From: Spirochaetaceae bacterium
GTDB lineage: Bacteria > Spirochaetota > Spirochaetia > Treponematales > Breznakiellaceae
Direction: 5' to 3'
NCBI GenBank assembly: GCA_031257075.1
Contig: JAIRPM010000159.1
Span: 1 to 13,459 of the forward strand
DNA length: 13,459 nt
The notes under the pieces were generated by a model. That model was given only the letters and a program-made list of their open reading frames with translations, had not been told where the DNA came from and did not search any database. The translations under genes and the position numbers were made by a program. Within the stretch, counting starts at the first letter, position 1. Every line of letters starts with the position of its first letter. Positions 1-6,678 of this stretch are shown piece after piece.

Positions 1-1850
1 ATTTCAGCCATGGTGGGCTTTGCTGCCGGCTTTGCCGCCGGCAAAGCCGCATATACCTCAAAGGTGTCGCCAAGCCGCAGAATGCGGCTTGCCAAAAGAA
101 TCACTTTGTACCAAAAACTGCCGGGAACAGGGGGGGGGCACAAGCCAAAGCGTTCTGGATGGTGGCCTGTTATGCGTATTTTTTTTACCGTAAATCCAAA
201 ACGGCGCAGCAGCCGGCGGACGGCGGCGGGCTTCCAAACAGCCCAATGGTCGGCAGGGCTTTTCGCAAGAAAAGCGGCAAGCCCTTTTCGCGCCGATATA
301 CCGCTGCCTGACGGAGTAGAAAATGAAAAAATTCCGCCGCTTTTAAGAAGTTCCTTCACTTTAGACAATGCCGCCGGAACATCCCGCAAATGTTCAATGA
401 CAAACCACATGCTCACGCAGTCAAATGTATCTGCGGAAAATATATTCTCCGGTATGCCGTCCGGGAAAAAACCGGTATACGCCTGAATGTTTAATGTGCC
501 GCGTACATAGTCAACAGCCGGTGCCGAGGGGTCAATGCCGCAGGCTTGGAAACCTTCTTCATGCGCTGCCTGTAAAAAAGCCCCGTATGCGCAGCCAATG
601 TCAAGAAGGCGTGTTCCCGGTACGAATTTGTTTTTAGATGCTATTTTTTTAATAATACAAAGCCGGCTCTTTGCCGCCGAAATCAAATGGGGGAAGTCTT
701 CAAGATATGTTTTTCCGTATTGTTTTTGATACATTTCAAAAAAATACCGTTCATCATATTCAATAGGCGGAGTGCTAAAACGATGCTGAATAAACATTGA
801 ACAATGAGGGCATTCTATAAATGTCTGCGTGGAAAAACGTGCCCGTGTTTTTCGCGTGTGTTCTATAAAATTACCGCAGACAGGGCATATACGAAAAACT
901 GTTATATCAAACAAATTGATATATTCCGCGAGGGTTTTGGGAGAACTGCCGCATGCGTCAAAGTACCGCAGCGCTATATCGCGGGTCAAACGCGCCGCAT
1001 TGTCCCAAAAGCCCGGCGTTTTTCCAAGCCGTTCCAGCGCTTGTATTCCGGCGCTTCCTGTTCCGGCGCTTAAGAATCCAGCCGTCCGCGCAAGTTTTTC
1101 GTGCAAAAGAGAGGGTGATACAAGCGCAACGGCACAGCGTGCGTAGGCGGCTTCAAAGGCGGTAATGCCGTAATGGGTGATAACCGCGTCAAATGAAGCG
1201 AGGTTTTCACGCAGATTATCAATATAGGAAACAGCCGTTATCCCTTTCGGAGCGCTGTCTTTGCGGTTTGAAACAAGCGTTATCGAAGCGTCCGGGAGCG
1301 CTTTGCGCAGCACGGACGCGGCCTGTATCCCCAAGTTTGCGGAATCTTCACCGCCAAATGAAATCAAAAAATTTCCATGCGGGAAAAAACCGCCGGCAAA
1401 ATCTGGCCTGCGGGCCTGCGGCATGGGCAGCAAATCCGGCCTGAGCGCATTGGCCGGCGGCAGCGCTGCTATATTAGGCAGCGCATCAATTACAAAATCA
1501 AAACTATCCCGCAAGGCCCCCCCCTCATCAACAGCAATGAGGGGCGCTTGGGCATATACAGCGGAAAATTCAGCGGGAGGAGTCGCAAAACGGTCAAATA
1601 TAACGCAGTACCAGTCATGCTTGTGTATTTCATTTTCTGTTATAAGAGGAATGTTTCTTACAATGCGGTTTTGTATTTCCATAGCATCAAGCGCGCGCAT
1701 GCCGGAATGTTGTACAAACAGAAAAGTATCGCATCCCAGCGTCCGCAGCCCTGATACAAGCGCTCCAGCCCGTACAAGATGGCCGGTTCCCCGCCCTTTT
1801 TCAAACGATGCCAGTACAAGAATTTTTTTATGTTCTGTTTTGTGTTTCAT
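1..1850 (-). CDS. PseG-like sugar hydrolase/glycosyltransferase domain fused to zinc-ribbon SAM methyltransferase (partial, 3' end outside window)
   Basis: The reading frame is open from an ATG at 1850 to the left edge, giving 616 codons with no stop. Residues 1-290 resemble the PseG/SpsG family of UDP-sugar hydrolases with a GT-B fold: GRGTGHLVRA (19-28, with the likely catalytic His24), a VDEGG segment at 108-111 and a FGGEDSANLG loop (165-174). Residues 322-350 form a Cys4 zinc ribbon (CPVC and CPHC). Residues 365-560 are a class I SAM methyltransferase with motif I LDIGCAYGAF (415-424), an acidic GIDPS (438-442) and FDCVSMWFVIEHL (476-488). I infer a cytoplasmic role in making a modified surface sugar or glycan; the substrate is not evident. 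The start overlaps nusB by 23 bp and has no clear Shine-Dalgarno sequence, which suggests translational coupling. A G8 tract (codons 109-112) and a C9 tract (codons 571-574) are present. The visible C-terminus is Ala/Lys/Pro-rich. Domain calls rest on motifs only; the fusion itself is read directly from the uninterrupted frame. Confidence 0.82.
   Translation of the reverse strand, partial: MKHKTEHKKILVLASFEKGRGTGHLVRAGALVSGLRTLGCDTFLFVQHSGMRALDAMEIQNRIVRNIPLITENEIHKHDWYCVIFDRFATPPAEFSAVYAQAPLIAVDEGGALRDSFDFVIDALPNIAALPPANALRPDLLPMPQARRPDFAGGFFPHGNFLISFGGEDSANLGIQAASVLRKALPDASITLVSNRKDSAPKGITAVSYIDNLRENLASFDAVITHYGITAFEAAYARCAVALVSPSLLHEKLARTAGFLSAGTGSAGIQALERLGKTPGFWDNAARLTRDIALRYFDACGSSPKTLAEYINLFDITVFRICPVCGNFIEHTRKTRARFSTQTFIECPHCSMFIQHRFSTPPIEYDERYFFEMYQKQYGKTYLEDFPHLISAAKSRLCIIKKIASKNKFVPGTRLLDIGCAYGAFLQAAHEEGFQACGIDPSAPAVDYVRGTLNIQAYTGFFPDGIPENIFSADTFDCVSMWFVIEHLRDVPAALSKVKELLKSGGIFSFSTPSGSGISARKGLAAFLAKSPADHWAVWKPAAVRRLLRRFGFTVKKIRITGHHPERFGLCPPPVPGSFWYKVILLASRILRLGDTFEVYAALPAAKPAAKPTMAE
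16..91. repeat. Cluster of short direct and inverted repeats in coding sequence
   Basis: A 12-bp unit is repeated head to tail with one mismatch (16-27 and 28-39). Positions 27-49 form a perfect palindrome with 11-bp arms around one central base. Positions 71-91 form a perfect 9-bp stem with a GAA loop. On the minus strand the first block encodes an Ala-Ala-Lys-Pro repeat at the end of the visible methyltransferase protein. Whether this is a coding repeat or a small inserted palindromic element cannot be decided here. Confidence 0.5.
130..138 (-). repeat. C9 homopolymer tract in the 3' part of the methyltransferase gene
   Basis: There are nine consecutive C on the coding strand, encoding the end of Cys571 through Pro574. 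Loss of one C leads to a TGA about a dozen codons later; gain of one shifts into a frame that ends in TGA near position 58. Slippage would replace the C-terminal tail without removing the methyltransferase core. Confidence 0.55.
1517..1524 (-). repeat. G8 homopolymer tract inside the PseG-like domain
   Basis: There are eight consecutive G on the coding (minus) strand, spanning codons 109-112. Losing one G brings TAA into frame within about nine codons, and gaining one brings TAG within about six. One-base slippage would therefore switch the protein off. Tracts of this length are a known substrate for slipped-strand phase variation, but function here is inference. Confidence 0.6.
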
Positions 1851-2268
1851 TATATTGAATTATGTTTGTTTTGATGCTGTCCAAAACAGCATTTACAAAT
1901 TTGTAGGAATCATCCGTACTATACTCCATGCTTAATTCTATCGCTTCATCAATGATAATCCCCGGCGGCATATCGGGCTGGAATAAAAGCGAGTATGTAC
2001 TTAAACGCAATATCGCAAGGTCAACGCGCTTTAACCGGGATAATTCCCAGTTTTGCAGGTGCTTTTTGATGGTTTTGTCGATTCTTTTTATGTTCCTGAC
2101 AACGCCGGAAATAAGCAGCCTCGCAAAAGCAAGCTCTGTTTCCTTTGACTCAGAAAGCGAATCCGGTTCTTTCCAGCCGAACCGCAGCAATTCTTCTACC
2201 GGATGCTTTGCGGCCTCATAGGCATAGAGCGCTTCCAGCGCCAATATCCGGGCTTCTCTCCGCGACAT
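1828..2268 (-). CDS. nusB: Transcription antitermination factor NusB
   Basis: This 146-residue protein has the usual NusB length. It opens with the basic N-terminal helix typical of the family (RREARILALEALYAYE) and has the conserved C-terminal part: RLKRVDLAILRLSTYSLL, an acidic DEAIELSMEYS helix and the signature KFVNAVLDSI. NusB pairs with NusE (ribosomal protein S10) on boxA RNA to promote processive transcription of rRNA operons. The ATG shares one base with the stop codon of the upstream chaperone gene (TGATG), and the 3' end overlaps the next gene by 23 bp. The three genes are thus very likely one transcript with coupled translation. Nothing is missing from the family core. Confidence 0.95.
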   Translation of the reverse strand: MSRREARILALEALYAYEAAKHPVEELLRFGWKEPDSLSESKETELAFARLLISGVVRNIKRIDKTIKKHLQNWELSRLKRVDLAILRLSTYSLLFQPDMPPGIIIDEAIELSMEYSTDDSYKFVNAVLDSIKTNIIQYNETQNRT

Positions 2269-3311
2269 CAGTAGTTGATATACTTTTCGTTTATCGAGTA
2301 CGGATTTCCTTTGGAAAGTTCCGCGACAAGTTCATCTTGAATTTTCTTGATTATTTCCGCCTGCTTTTGCTGGGTAAGCCCCGCTTTGATGTATTCACGC
2401 ATAGTCATAGCATTGCCCGGTTGAATTTCATCATCAAGGGCAATATTATGCTGTTCGCGCATGTCAACCAGTTTTACAATATAGTACGCTTTTGGCGTTT
2501 CAATCAATTTTGATACATCGCCAAGTTTCATAGCAAATATGGTATTCATAAAATCAGCGCCAAACACTTGCCGTGCTTCCGCATTGCGGGGAATGGGCAT
2601 AGGGCCCCCAGAACTGTAACCGTCCGTTCCTGCGGCGCCTCTTACCGATACCTGGTCGAACTTTGTTGAATTCCCGCCTATTTCAAGGACAAGTTTGTCG
2701 CCCTTTTCCTTCGCTTTTGTTTTGTTGTCCGTTATAGGAATTTGTATCATATTGAGGTACGCGGTGTCGGGAAGCACCGCTTTTGTTTTGTTTTCGTTGT
2801 AGTATTCGATAATTTCTTTGTCGGTCGGTTCTTTTATTGACTGCAAAAGGCCGCTCTTTTTTTCCTGCGCGTATTTGAGAACATACTGCTGAATAATATA
2901 CTGCCGTTTAAGTTCAGCGCGGTAGGCCGGAATATCCATTCCCATTTCTTTGCGGATAGCCTCGGCAAATTCGGCATCCGTAGCCTGACGCCGCTGCTGC
3001 TGGGACAGCGCATCGCGGAGGCGGGAAAGCTGCTGTTCTACCGCTTTTTCATCCGCATACAGTTTGTCCCGTTCCGCCGCCTGCAGTACAAGGCGTTCCG
3101 GTATCATTTTGTCAACAAGGAGTTTTTTGCGTTCATCCAGTGTGAGTTTTTGCCCGGTAAGTTTTTCCATAAGTTCAACTTCTGAGCGGAGTTGTTTTAC
3201 AAAAATAGGCTCGGTTTTAACCAGTTTTACTGTAGCAACAGTATCCGAGTCGGCGGGAAATGCCGCGAACGCAAGCGACATCAGTATAAAAACAATAATA
3301 GTTTTTTTCAT
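2268..3311 (-). CDS. SurA-like periplasmic chaperone / parvulin-type peptidylprolyl isomerase
   Basis: The 347-residue product starts with a signal peptide: basic MKK, a hydrophobic stretch to about residue 17, and a likely cleavage after AFA or FPA. Residues 25-165 are helical and charged like the SurA N-terminal chaperone domain. Residues 180-290 look like a degenerate parvulin domain, with SSGGPMPIPRNAEARQVFG and FAMKLGDVSKLIETPKAYYIVKLVD corresponding to the usual GG-x-L, 'G-x-V-S' and 'Y-x-I-x-K-L' elements. The typical active-site histidines are not evident, so chaperone activity may dominate over isomerase activity. Such proteins help outer-membrane proteins fold in the periplasm. It is the first gene of an operon with nusB. 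The ATG at 3311 is supported by the signal peptide; only a weak AGAAG precedes it. Confidence 0.82.
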   Translation of the reverse strand: MKKTIIVFILMSLAFAAFPADSDTVATVKLVKTEPIFVKQLRSEVELMEKLTGQKLTLDERKKLLVDKMIPERLVLQAAERDKLYADEKAVEQQLSRLRDALSQQQRRQATDAEFAEAIRKEMGMDIPAYRAELKRQYIIQQYVLKYAQEKKSGLLQSIKEPTDKEIIEYYNENKTKAVLPDTAYLNMIQIPITDNKTKAKEKGDKLVLEIGGNSTKFDQVSVRGAAGTDGYSSGGPMPIPRNAEARQVFGADFMNTIFAMKLGDVSKLIETPKAYYIVKLVDMREQHNIALDDEIQPGNAMTMREYIKAGLTQQKQAEIIKKIQDELVAELSKGNPYSINEKYINY

Positions 3312-3320
3312 AACACTTCT

Positions 3321-3349
3321 ATTCTACAAAAAACAAGCCTTTGCGTAAA
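3321..3349 (-). promoter_or_regulatory. Predicted sigma-70-type promoter for the SurA-like/nusB operon
   Basis: On the minus strand a -35 TTTACG (3344-3349) is followed after 17 bp by a -10 TAGAAT (3321-3326). Only 9 bp separate the -10 from the ATG at 3311, so a transcript would have an extremely short leader. It overlaps the terminator-like hairpin of the upstream operon. Read from sequence only. Confidence 0.4.
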
Positions 3350-3353
3350 GGGC
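3328..3353 (-). terminator. Weak intrinsic terminator after the fliA-fapA operon
   Basis: On the minus strand a short hairpin (CCTTT at 3342-3338 pairing with AAAGG at 3351-3347, 4-nt loop) is followed by CTTG and six T (3333-3328). The stem is only about 5 bp, so termination may be inefficient and could let transcripts read into the SurA-like gene. Confidence 0.35.
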
Positions 3354-3369
3354 ATATCTTCCTTAGCAG

Positions 3370-3705
3370 CTAACCGGACAAATCAAGGTTCGTACCGAGC
3401 GCAGGGTCGTGGTAAGCCGCCATCTTGGGGGGAACCGGCCGGCTGTTTTTTTGTTCAGGATTCTTTGTGCCGCCTCTGCTCTGACCGCCGCCTTGCCGCC
3501 CTTTTGGGTCATGTATGCCGGAAAGCCCCTCACCGGTCTGTTCGGCTTCCATAACGCCTTCCATGCGTTCTTCGTTTTTCCGGTTTTGCACCTCATCATG
3601 AACCGCTCTGTGAAGCGCGGCACCATCTTTTACCGCGCCTTGCTCTTTACCGATTTTGTCCATCTGGGTAAACAGCATTTGTAAATCTATCGGCGTAATA
3701 GCCAT
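3370..3705 (-). CDS. Small protein of unknown function downstream of fapA
   Basis: The product has 111 residues, with no signal peptide and no membrane segment. The N-terminal half (MAITPIDLQMLFTQMDKIGK onward) looks helical. The second half is polar and probably disordered, rich in Gly, Gln, Arg and Pro, and ends in a distinct DPALGTNLDLSG tail. I do not recognise a named family. It starts 5 bp after the fapA stop and is the last gene of the fliA-fapA operon, so a link to motility or to FapA is a contextual inference. A weak TAGG precedes the ATG. It does not look like a shadow: the order, spacing and plausible composition fit a real gene, and a competing frame over 3363-3626 lacks such support. 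Confidence 0.72.
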   Translation of the reverse strand: MAITPIDLQMLFTQMDKIGKEQGAVKDGAALHRAVHDEVQNRKNEERMEGVMEAEQTGEGLSGIHDPKGRQGGGQSRGGTKNPEQKNSRPVPPKMAAYHDPALGTNLDLSG

Positions 3706-3710
3706 ACGGC

Positions 3711-5675
3711 CTATTTCCGTTCCGGTTTTTCAGGCGCCGCAACCGGTTCGGCATATTTGGTAGAAGCAATAAGGCCATGGTCAAGAACAAAAGTAACGGC
3801 CTTGTATTCAGAACGGATTTTTTCTTCCGCGTCACGGATGCGTACACACACGCCCGGATACACTTTTACCGATGCGGAAACCCTGCCGTTGACAACCAGC
3901 GAACTTAAATGCTGCTGAAGTTCGGCGATTTGCTCGTCGATTTCTCTCAGGCGCTCGGCCAGGCTTTCACGTTTCTTCAAAAGTTCCTGCAAAATTTCTT
4001 CTTTGTCGTCCGGCAAAAACCCCCGCGTTTTTTTGTTGTTGTCTAATGTTCGCGCATTGAGTGCAACCTCATCAAATTCCCCGCCAAGTGTTGCGCGTTC
4101 CGTTTGCAGCGCTTCCAGTTGGGAACGGCTTTCGGGGTCAAAGGCTACTTCACAGATGGTTTCTGTCGAACCGCCAACCGCGCCCAGCGTTTTGCAACTG
4201 ATTTCTTCTGATGCCCGGAGCCGTCCGCCGACAATACTGGCGCGTTTTCCTGAACAAAAAATCTTTTTGGCAGCATCTACATTCGAATTGATAATACCGT
4301 CAGTAACATTGATAACATTGCCGGATTTGACAGTACCGTTTTCAATGAATTTTGCCCACACCGAACATCCTGATTGGACAAAAGTCCCTTCTTTGCCGTA
4401 AATTCCCTGTTTGACAATAATATCGCCATCCGCGACAACAGTCGCTTTGTTGATTGTTCCGTTAATATCAATGCTGCCGGAAGCCTTTATCTTGAAGCCT
4501 TCAATAACATCGCCTTTTACAAACACCGCGCCGTTGAAGTCAATATTGCCCGTTTTCACCCCGACATCGCCGGCTATTTCCAGTACAGGCTCCACACTAA
4601 TTTTGCCGTTTACCATCATAACCTGCCCGCTAATGGCGGCAACGATGGTGCGCCCGTCCGCTTCTTTGCGGACATTGTTGCCGATATCAAACGCGGTTTC
4701 TTTGCCGGGCTGCGACATAAGGATGCGGCCGGTAACGGTAGAACCGTCTTTGCCCGGTTCGGCGTTATTCCAAATAGCAAGCACCTGGTTTTCACGCACA
4801 TTCTGGATAATGTTCAATTCTTTATAATCGACCTTGCCGTCAGAAGACTCCCGCAGCCGGATTTTGCTCTGGTCAGTTTCAAAAAAATACTGCATAAACG
4901 AATTGATACCGTTGACCGGCGGAGTTCCCTTGGCTATGCATACTTTCTCACGGTAAACCGGTTTGTCCGCAAAAGTTTCTAAAAATTCTTCATCGGCCCC
5001 GGATGTAACGCCGTGCATTTTCATTGTATTTTTGATATCGGCAAACATAATATCCGTGCCGCCGGGGCCAGGCGGATTAACATACAGGAACGCGCGCATT
5101 TCGTCTTCGGTTACCTCGATGCTCATTGCGGCATTGTTTGCCGGATTGTTTGCATAATCGCCGATACGTACATATTTGCCGGATTGTTTGGCCACGGCGG
5201 CCTTTACGGCATTAGCGTCATAATTTGCGATATTGGCTGCGGCAAGCGCGTCTTTTGCGGCGCTCAAGCAGACTGCCGCGCCGGTGCCTTCGGGCGGCGT
5301 TACTTTGATATGAATACCGCTGGCAAGCCGTTTGATAAAAATCTCGCCGTCCATGTCTTCGATGAGTTCCATTTCTTCGGCTTCTTTGACAGCGTCGACC
5401 GTCTTCTGCGCTGCTTCTTCTTCCTCGCGTTTTTTACGTTTTACAGAAACACGCTCATAACCCCGTATTCTGCATAGATTTTTTCCAAAGGTTAAAAAAG
5501 CCGTTTTGTGTTCAAGAATTTCATAATCAAGCGAATAAATGGGTATACCCAGCATACAGGCGGCTTCATGCACGGCATCATCCAGTGTGGGCATTTCGAC
5601 CTCTACCGATTTTACTTCAAGGTCATCGTTTAGGCGCTTTCTGATAATACCGGCAAGTCCGTCAAGGTCAAGCAT
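3711..5675 (-). CDS. fapA: FapA family protein (DUF342) with Jag-N-like N-terminus
   Basis: The product has 654 residues. Residues about 20-80 (MPTLDDAVHEAACMLGIP, then FLTFGKNLCRIRGYE) resemble the small Jag N-terminal domain. A Lys/Glu-rich linker follows to about 105. Residues about 110-510 carry the FapA body, including a beta-helix of short repeats such as EIAGDVGVKTGNIDFNGAVF, IKASGSIDINGTINKA and VVADGDIIVKQGIYG. Residues about 515-600 form a coiled coil (EEILQELLKKRESLAERLRE), and a beta-rich tail ends in charged residues. FapA proteins are cytoplasmic; in Vibrio a member has been linked to cell-surface-responsive signalling, but biochemical function is poorly defined. It follows fliA by 17 bp with an AAGGAG ribosome site (5682-5687) six bases before the ATG, which fixes the start. 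Co-transcription with the motility sigma factor suggests a flagellar or envelope role. Confidence 0.87.
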   Translation of the reverse strand: MLDLDGLAGIIRKRLNDDLEVKSVEVEMPTLDDAVHEAACMLGIPIYSLDYEILEHKTAFLTFGKNLCRIRGYERVSVKRKKREEEEAAQKTVDAVKEAEEMELIEDMDGEIFIKRLASGIHIKVTPPEGTGAAVCLSAAKDALAAANIANYDANAVKAAVAKQSGKYVRIGDYANNPANNAAMSIEVTEDEMRAFLYVNPPGPGGTDIMFADIKNTMKMHGVTSGADEEFLETFADKPVYREKVCIAKGTPPVNGINSFMQYFFETDQSKIRLRESSDGKVDYKELNIIQNVRENQVLAIWNNAEPGKDGSTVTGRILMSQPGKETAFDIGNNVRKEADGRTIVAAISGQVMMVNGKISVEPVLEIAGDVGVKTGNIDFNGAVFVKGDVIEGFKIKASGSIDINGTINKATVVADGDIIVKQGIYGKEGTFVQSGCSVWAKFIENGTVKSGNVINVTDGIINSNVDAAKKIFCSGKRASIVGGRLRASEEISCKTLGAVGGSTETICEVAFDPESRSQLEALQTERATLGGEFDEVALNARTLDNNKKTRGFLPDDKEEILQELLKKRESLAERLREIDEQIAELQQHLSSLVVNGRVSASVKVYPGVCVRIRDAEEKIRSEYKAVTFVLDHGLIASTKYAEPVAAPEKPERK

Positions 5676-5692
5676 TTTTGGCTCCTTGCGCC

Positions 5693-6481
5693 CTACATAA
5701 TCCCTTTACGGACATTGGTAAGTTTCTGCAAAATACGCTGAATTGCCTTTGTATGAAGCTGCGAGACGCGGGATTCGGTTATGTCCAAAACCTGCCCTAT
5801 TTCTTTGAGTGTAAGGTCTTCGTAGTGGTAAAGCACCATAATTTTCTTTTCTTTGTCGGGAAGATTGTTAATAACATCAATGACAATACGCCGAATTTCA
5901 TCGCGTTCAACAATGACATCAGGATTGAGGCTGGCTGGCGCTTCGATACTGTCACCTATGGAGACTTTGTCATTTTCATCGCCGGAAAACCATACATCAT
6001 TCAATGAAAGCACCGAAGTACTGGAAATTTTCATCATTGTTTTATTAAATTCGGCTTCGTCCATTTTTAGGTATTCGGCTACTTCTTTTTCGGTGGCCGG
6101 CCGGCCGTATTGAGATTCAAGCGTACCGGCAGCCTCTTCCACTTCGCGGATTTTCTGGCGCACTGAACGCGGCACCCAATCGGCGGCGCGGAGTTCGTCA
6201 AAAATAGAGCCTCGTATGCGGGTTACGGCATAAGTCTTAAATTTGATGTCCAATTTAGGATTATATTTGTCAATAGCGTCTATCAGCCCAAAAGTGCCGC
6301 AACTGACCAAGTCGTCAAATTCCACATTTTTTGGCATTCCGAGCGCAACTTTGCCCGCCACATACTTTACAAGAGGCGCATATTGTTTAATGAAGGCATC
6401 TCGCAACTTAGAATCCCGTGTTTCCTGGTACTCAAGCCACAATTCATCTTCTGTTCTGTCTGGCGGTAGGGCGCTCCCCAT
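5693..6481 (-). CDS. fliA: Motility RNA polymerase sigma factor FliA/WhiG (sigma-28 family)
   Basis: I place the start at the ATG at 6481, giving 262 residues, because AAGGA (6487-6491) lies five bases upstream. A TTG seven codons earlier (6502) is possible but lacks that support. Region 2 spans about 28-100: FDDLVSCGTFGLIDAIDKY, then KFKTYAVTRIRGSIFDELR and DWVPRSVR, the sequence typical of sigma-28. Region 3 follows (REVEEAAGTLESQYGRPATEKEVAEYL). Region 4 ends the protein with LPDKEKKIMVLYHYEDLTLKEIG and an HTH (ITESRVSQLHTKAI). This factor directs polymerase to late flagellar and chemotaxis promoters; in treponemes it is usually annotated WhiG or FliA. It heads an operon with fapA and the small 111-residue protein. 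No flhA, flhB, flhF or flhG gene lies in the window. Confidence 0.95.
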   Translation of the reverse strand: MGSALPPDRTEDELWLEYQETRDSKLRDAFIKQYAPLVKYVAGKVALGMPKNVEFDDLVSCGTFGLIDAIDKYNPKLDIKFKTYAVTRIRGSIFDELRAADWVPRSVRQKIREVEEAAGTLESQYGRPATEKEVAEYLKMDEAEFNKTMMKISSTSVLSLNDVWFSGDENDKVSIGDSIEAPASLNPDVIVERDEIRRIVIDVINNLPDKEKKIMVLYHYEDLTLKEIGQVLDITESRVSQLHTKAIQRILQKLTNVRKGIM

Positions 6482-6486
6482 ACTAT

Positions 6487-6491
6487 TCCTT
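6487..6491 (-). promoter_or_regulatory. Ribosome binding site that sets the fliA start
   Basis: AAGGA on the minus strand sits five bases before the ATG at 6481. This favours that start over the in-frame TTG at 6502. Confidence 0.6.
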
Positions 6492-6555
6492 GTCCTTATC
6501 AAAACAAAGTCTGTGCTGTTTTGTTACCCCGCCGCAATCTTTGTATTTTGCGGGA

Positions 6556-6583
6556 TGTACAACACTCCCTTTTTTAGTATAAT
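6556..6583 (+). promoter_or_regulatory. Predicted promoter for hisB
   Basis: A perfect -10 TATAAT (6578-6583) is preceded by a weak -35 TGTACA (6556-6561) with a 16-bp spacer. The resulting leader would be about 150 nt. It overlaps the fliA promoter on the opposite strand, so the two polymerases cannot bind at once. Confidence 0.45.
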
Positions 6584-6605
6584 CTATCTTTGTTTTTTAT
6601 TCCAA
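6576..6605 (-). promoter_or_regulatory. Predicted promoter for fliA-fapA
   Basis: On the minus strand a -35 TTGGAA (6600-6605) is followed after 18 bp by a -10 TATACT (6576-6581). Transcription would give a leader of about 90 nt before the fliA ATG. The -10 shares four bases with the hisB -10 on the other strand. Confidence 0.5.
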
Positions 6606-6650
6606 GCCCCCTGTGCAGCGCTAGGGCAACGCTGATTAAATTGACTCTTT

Positions 6651-6678
6651 GGCAAGCCCTTGATTTCTTAGGCTTGCC
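6651..6678 (+). repeat. 8-bp inverted repeat in the hisB leader
   Basis: GGCAAGCC (6651-6658) and GGCTTGCC (6671-6678) are perfect reverse complements with a 12-nt loop. No T-run follows, so it is not a classical terminator. It would form in the 5' leader of hisB mRNA; its function is unknown. No run of His codons and no T-box core is visible in the leader. Confidence 0.4.

Noticed and set aside
1261..1935. A 224-codon plus-strand open frame over the left-edge gene and nusB
   Set aside because: It is antisense to two frames with clear family motifs, has no ribosome site and its composition matches no family. The same applies to the other plus-strand frames between 10 and 1754.
3363..3626. 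An 87-codon minus-strand frame overlapping the small gene downstream of fapA
   Set aside because: It is out of frame with the better-placed 111-residue gene that starts 5 bp after fapA, and has no ribosome site or plausible composition.
4374..4982. A 202-codon plus-strand frame inside fapA
   Set aside because: It lies opposite the repetitive beta-helix part of FapA and has no recognisable domain, so it is a shadow frame.
6482..6502. A TTG start for fliA seven codons upstream
   Set aside because: The ATG at 6481 has AAGGA at good spacing. That ribosome site would be inside the coding region if TTG were used.
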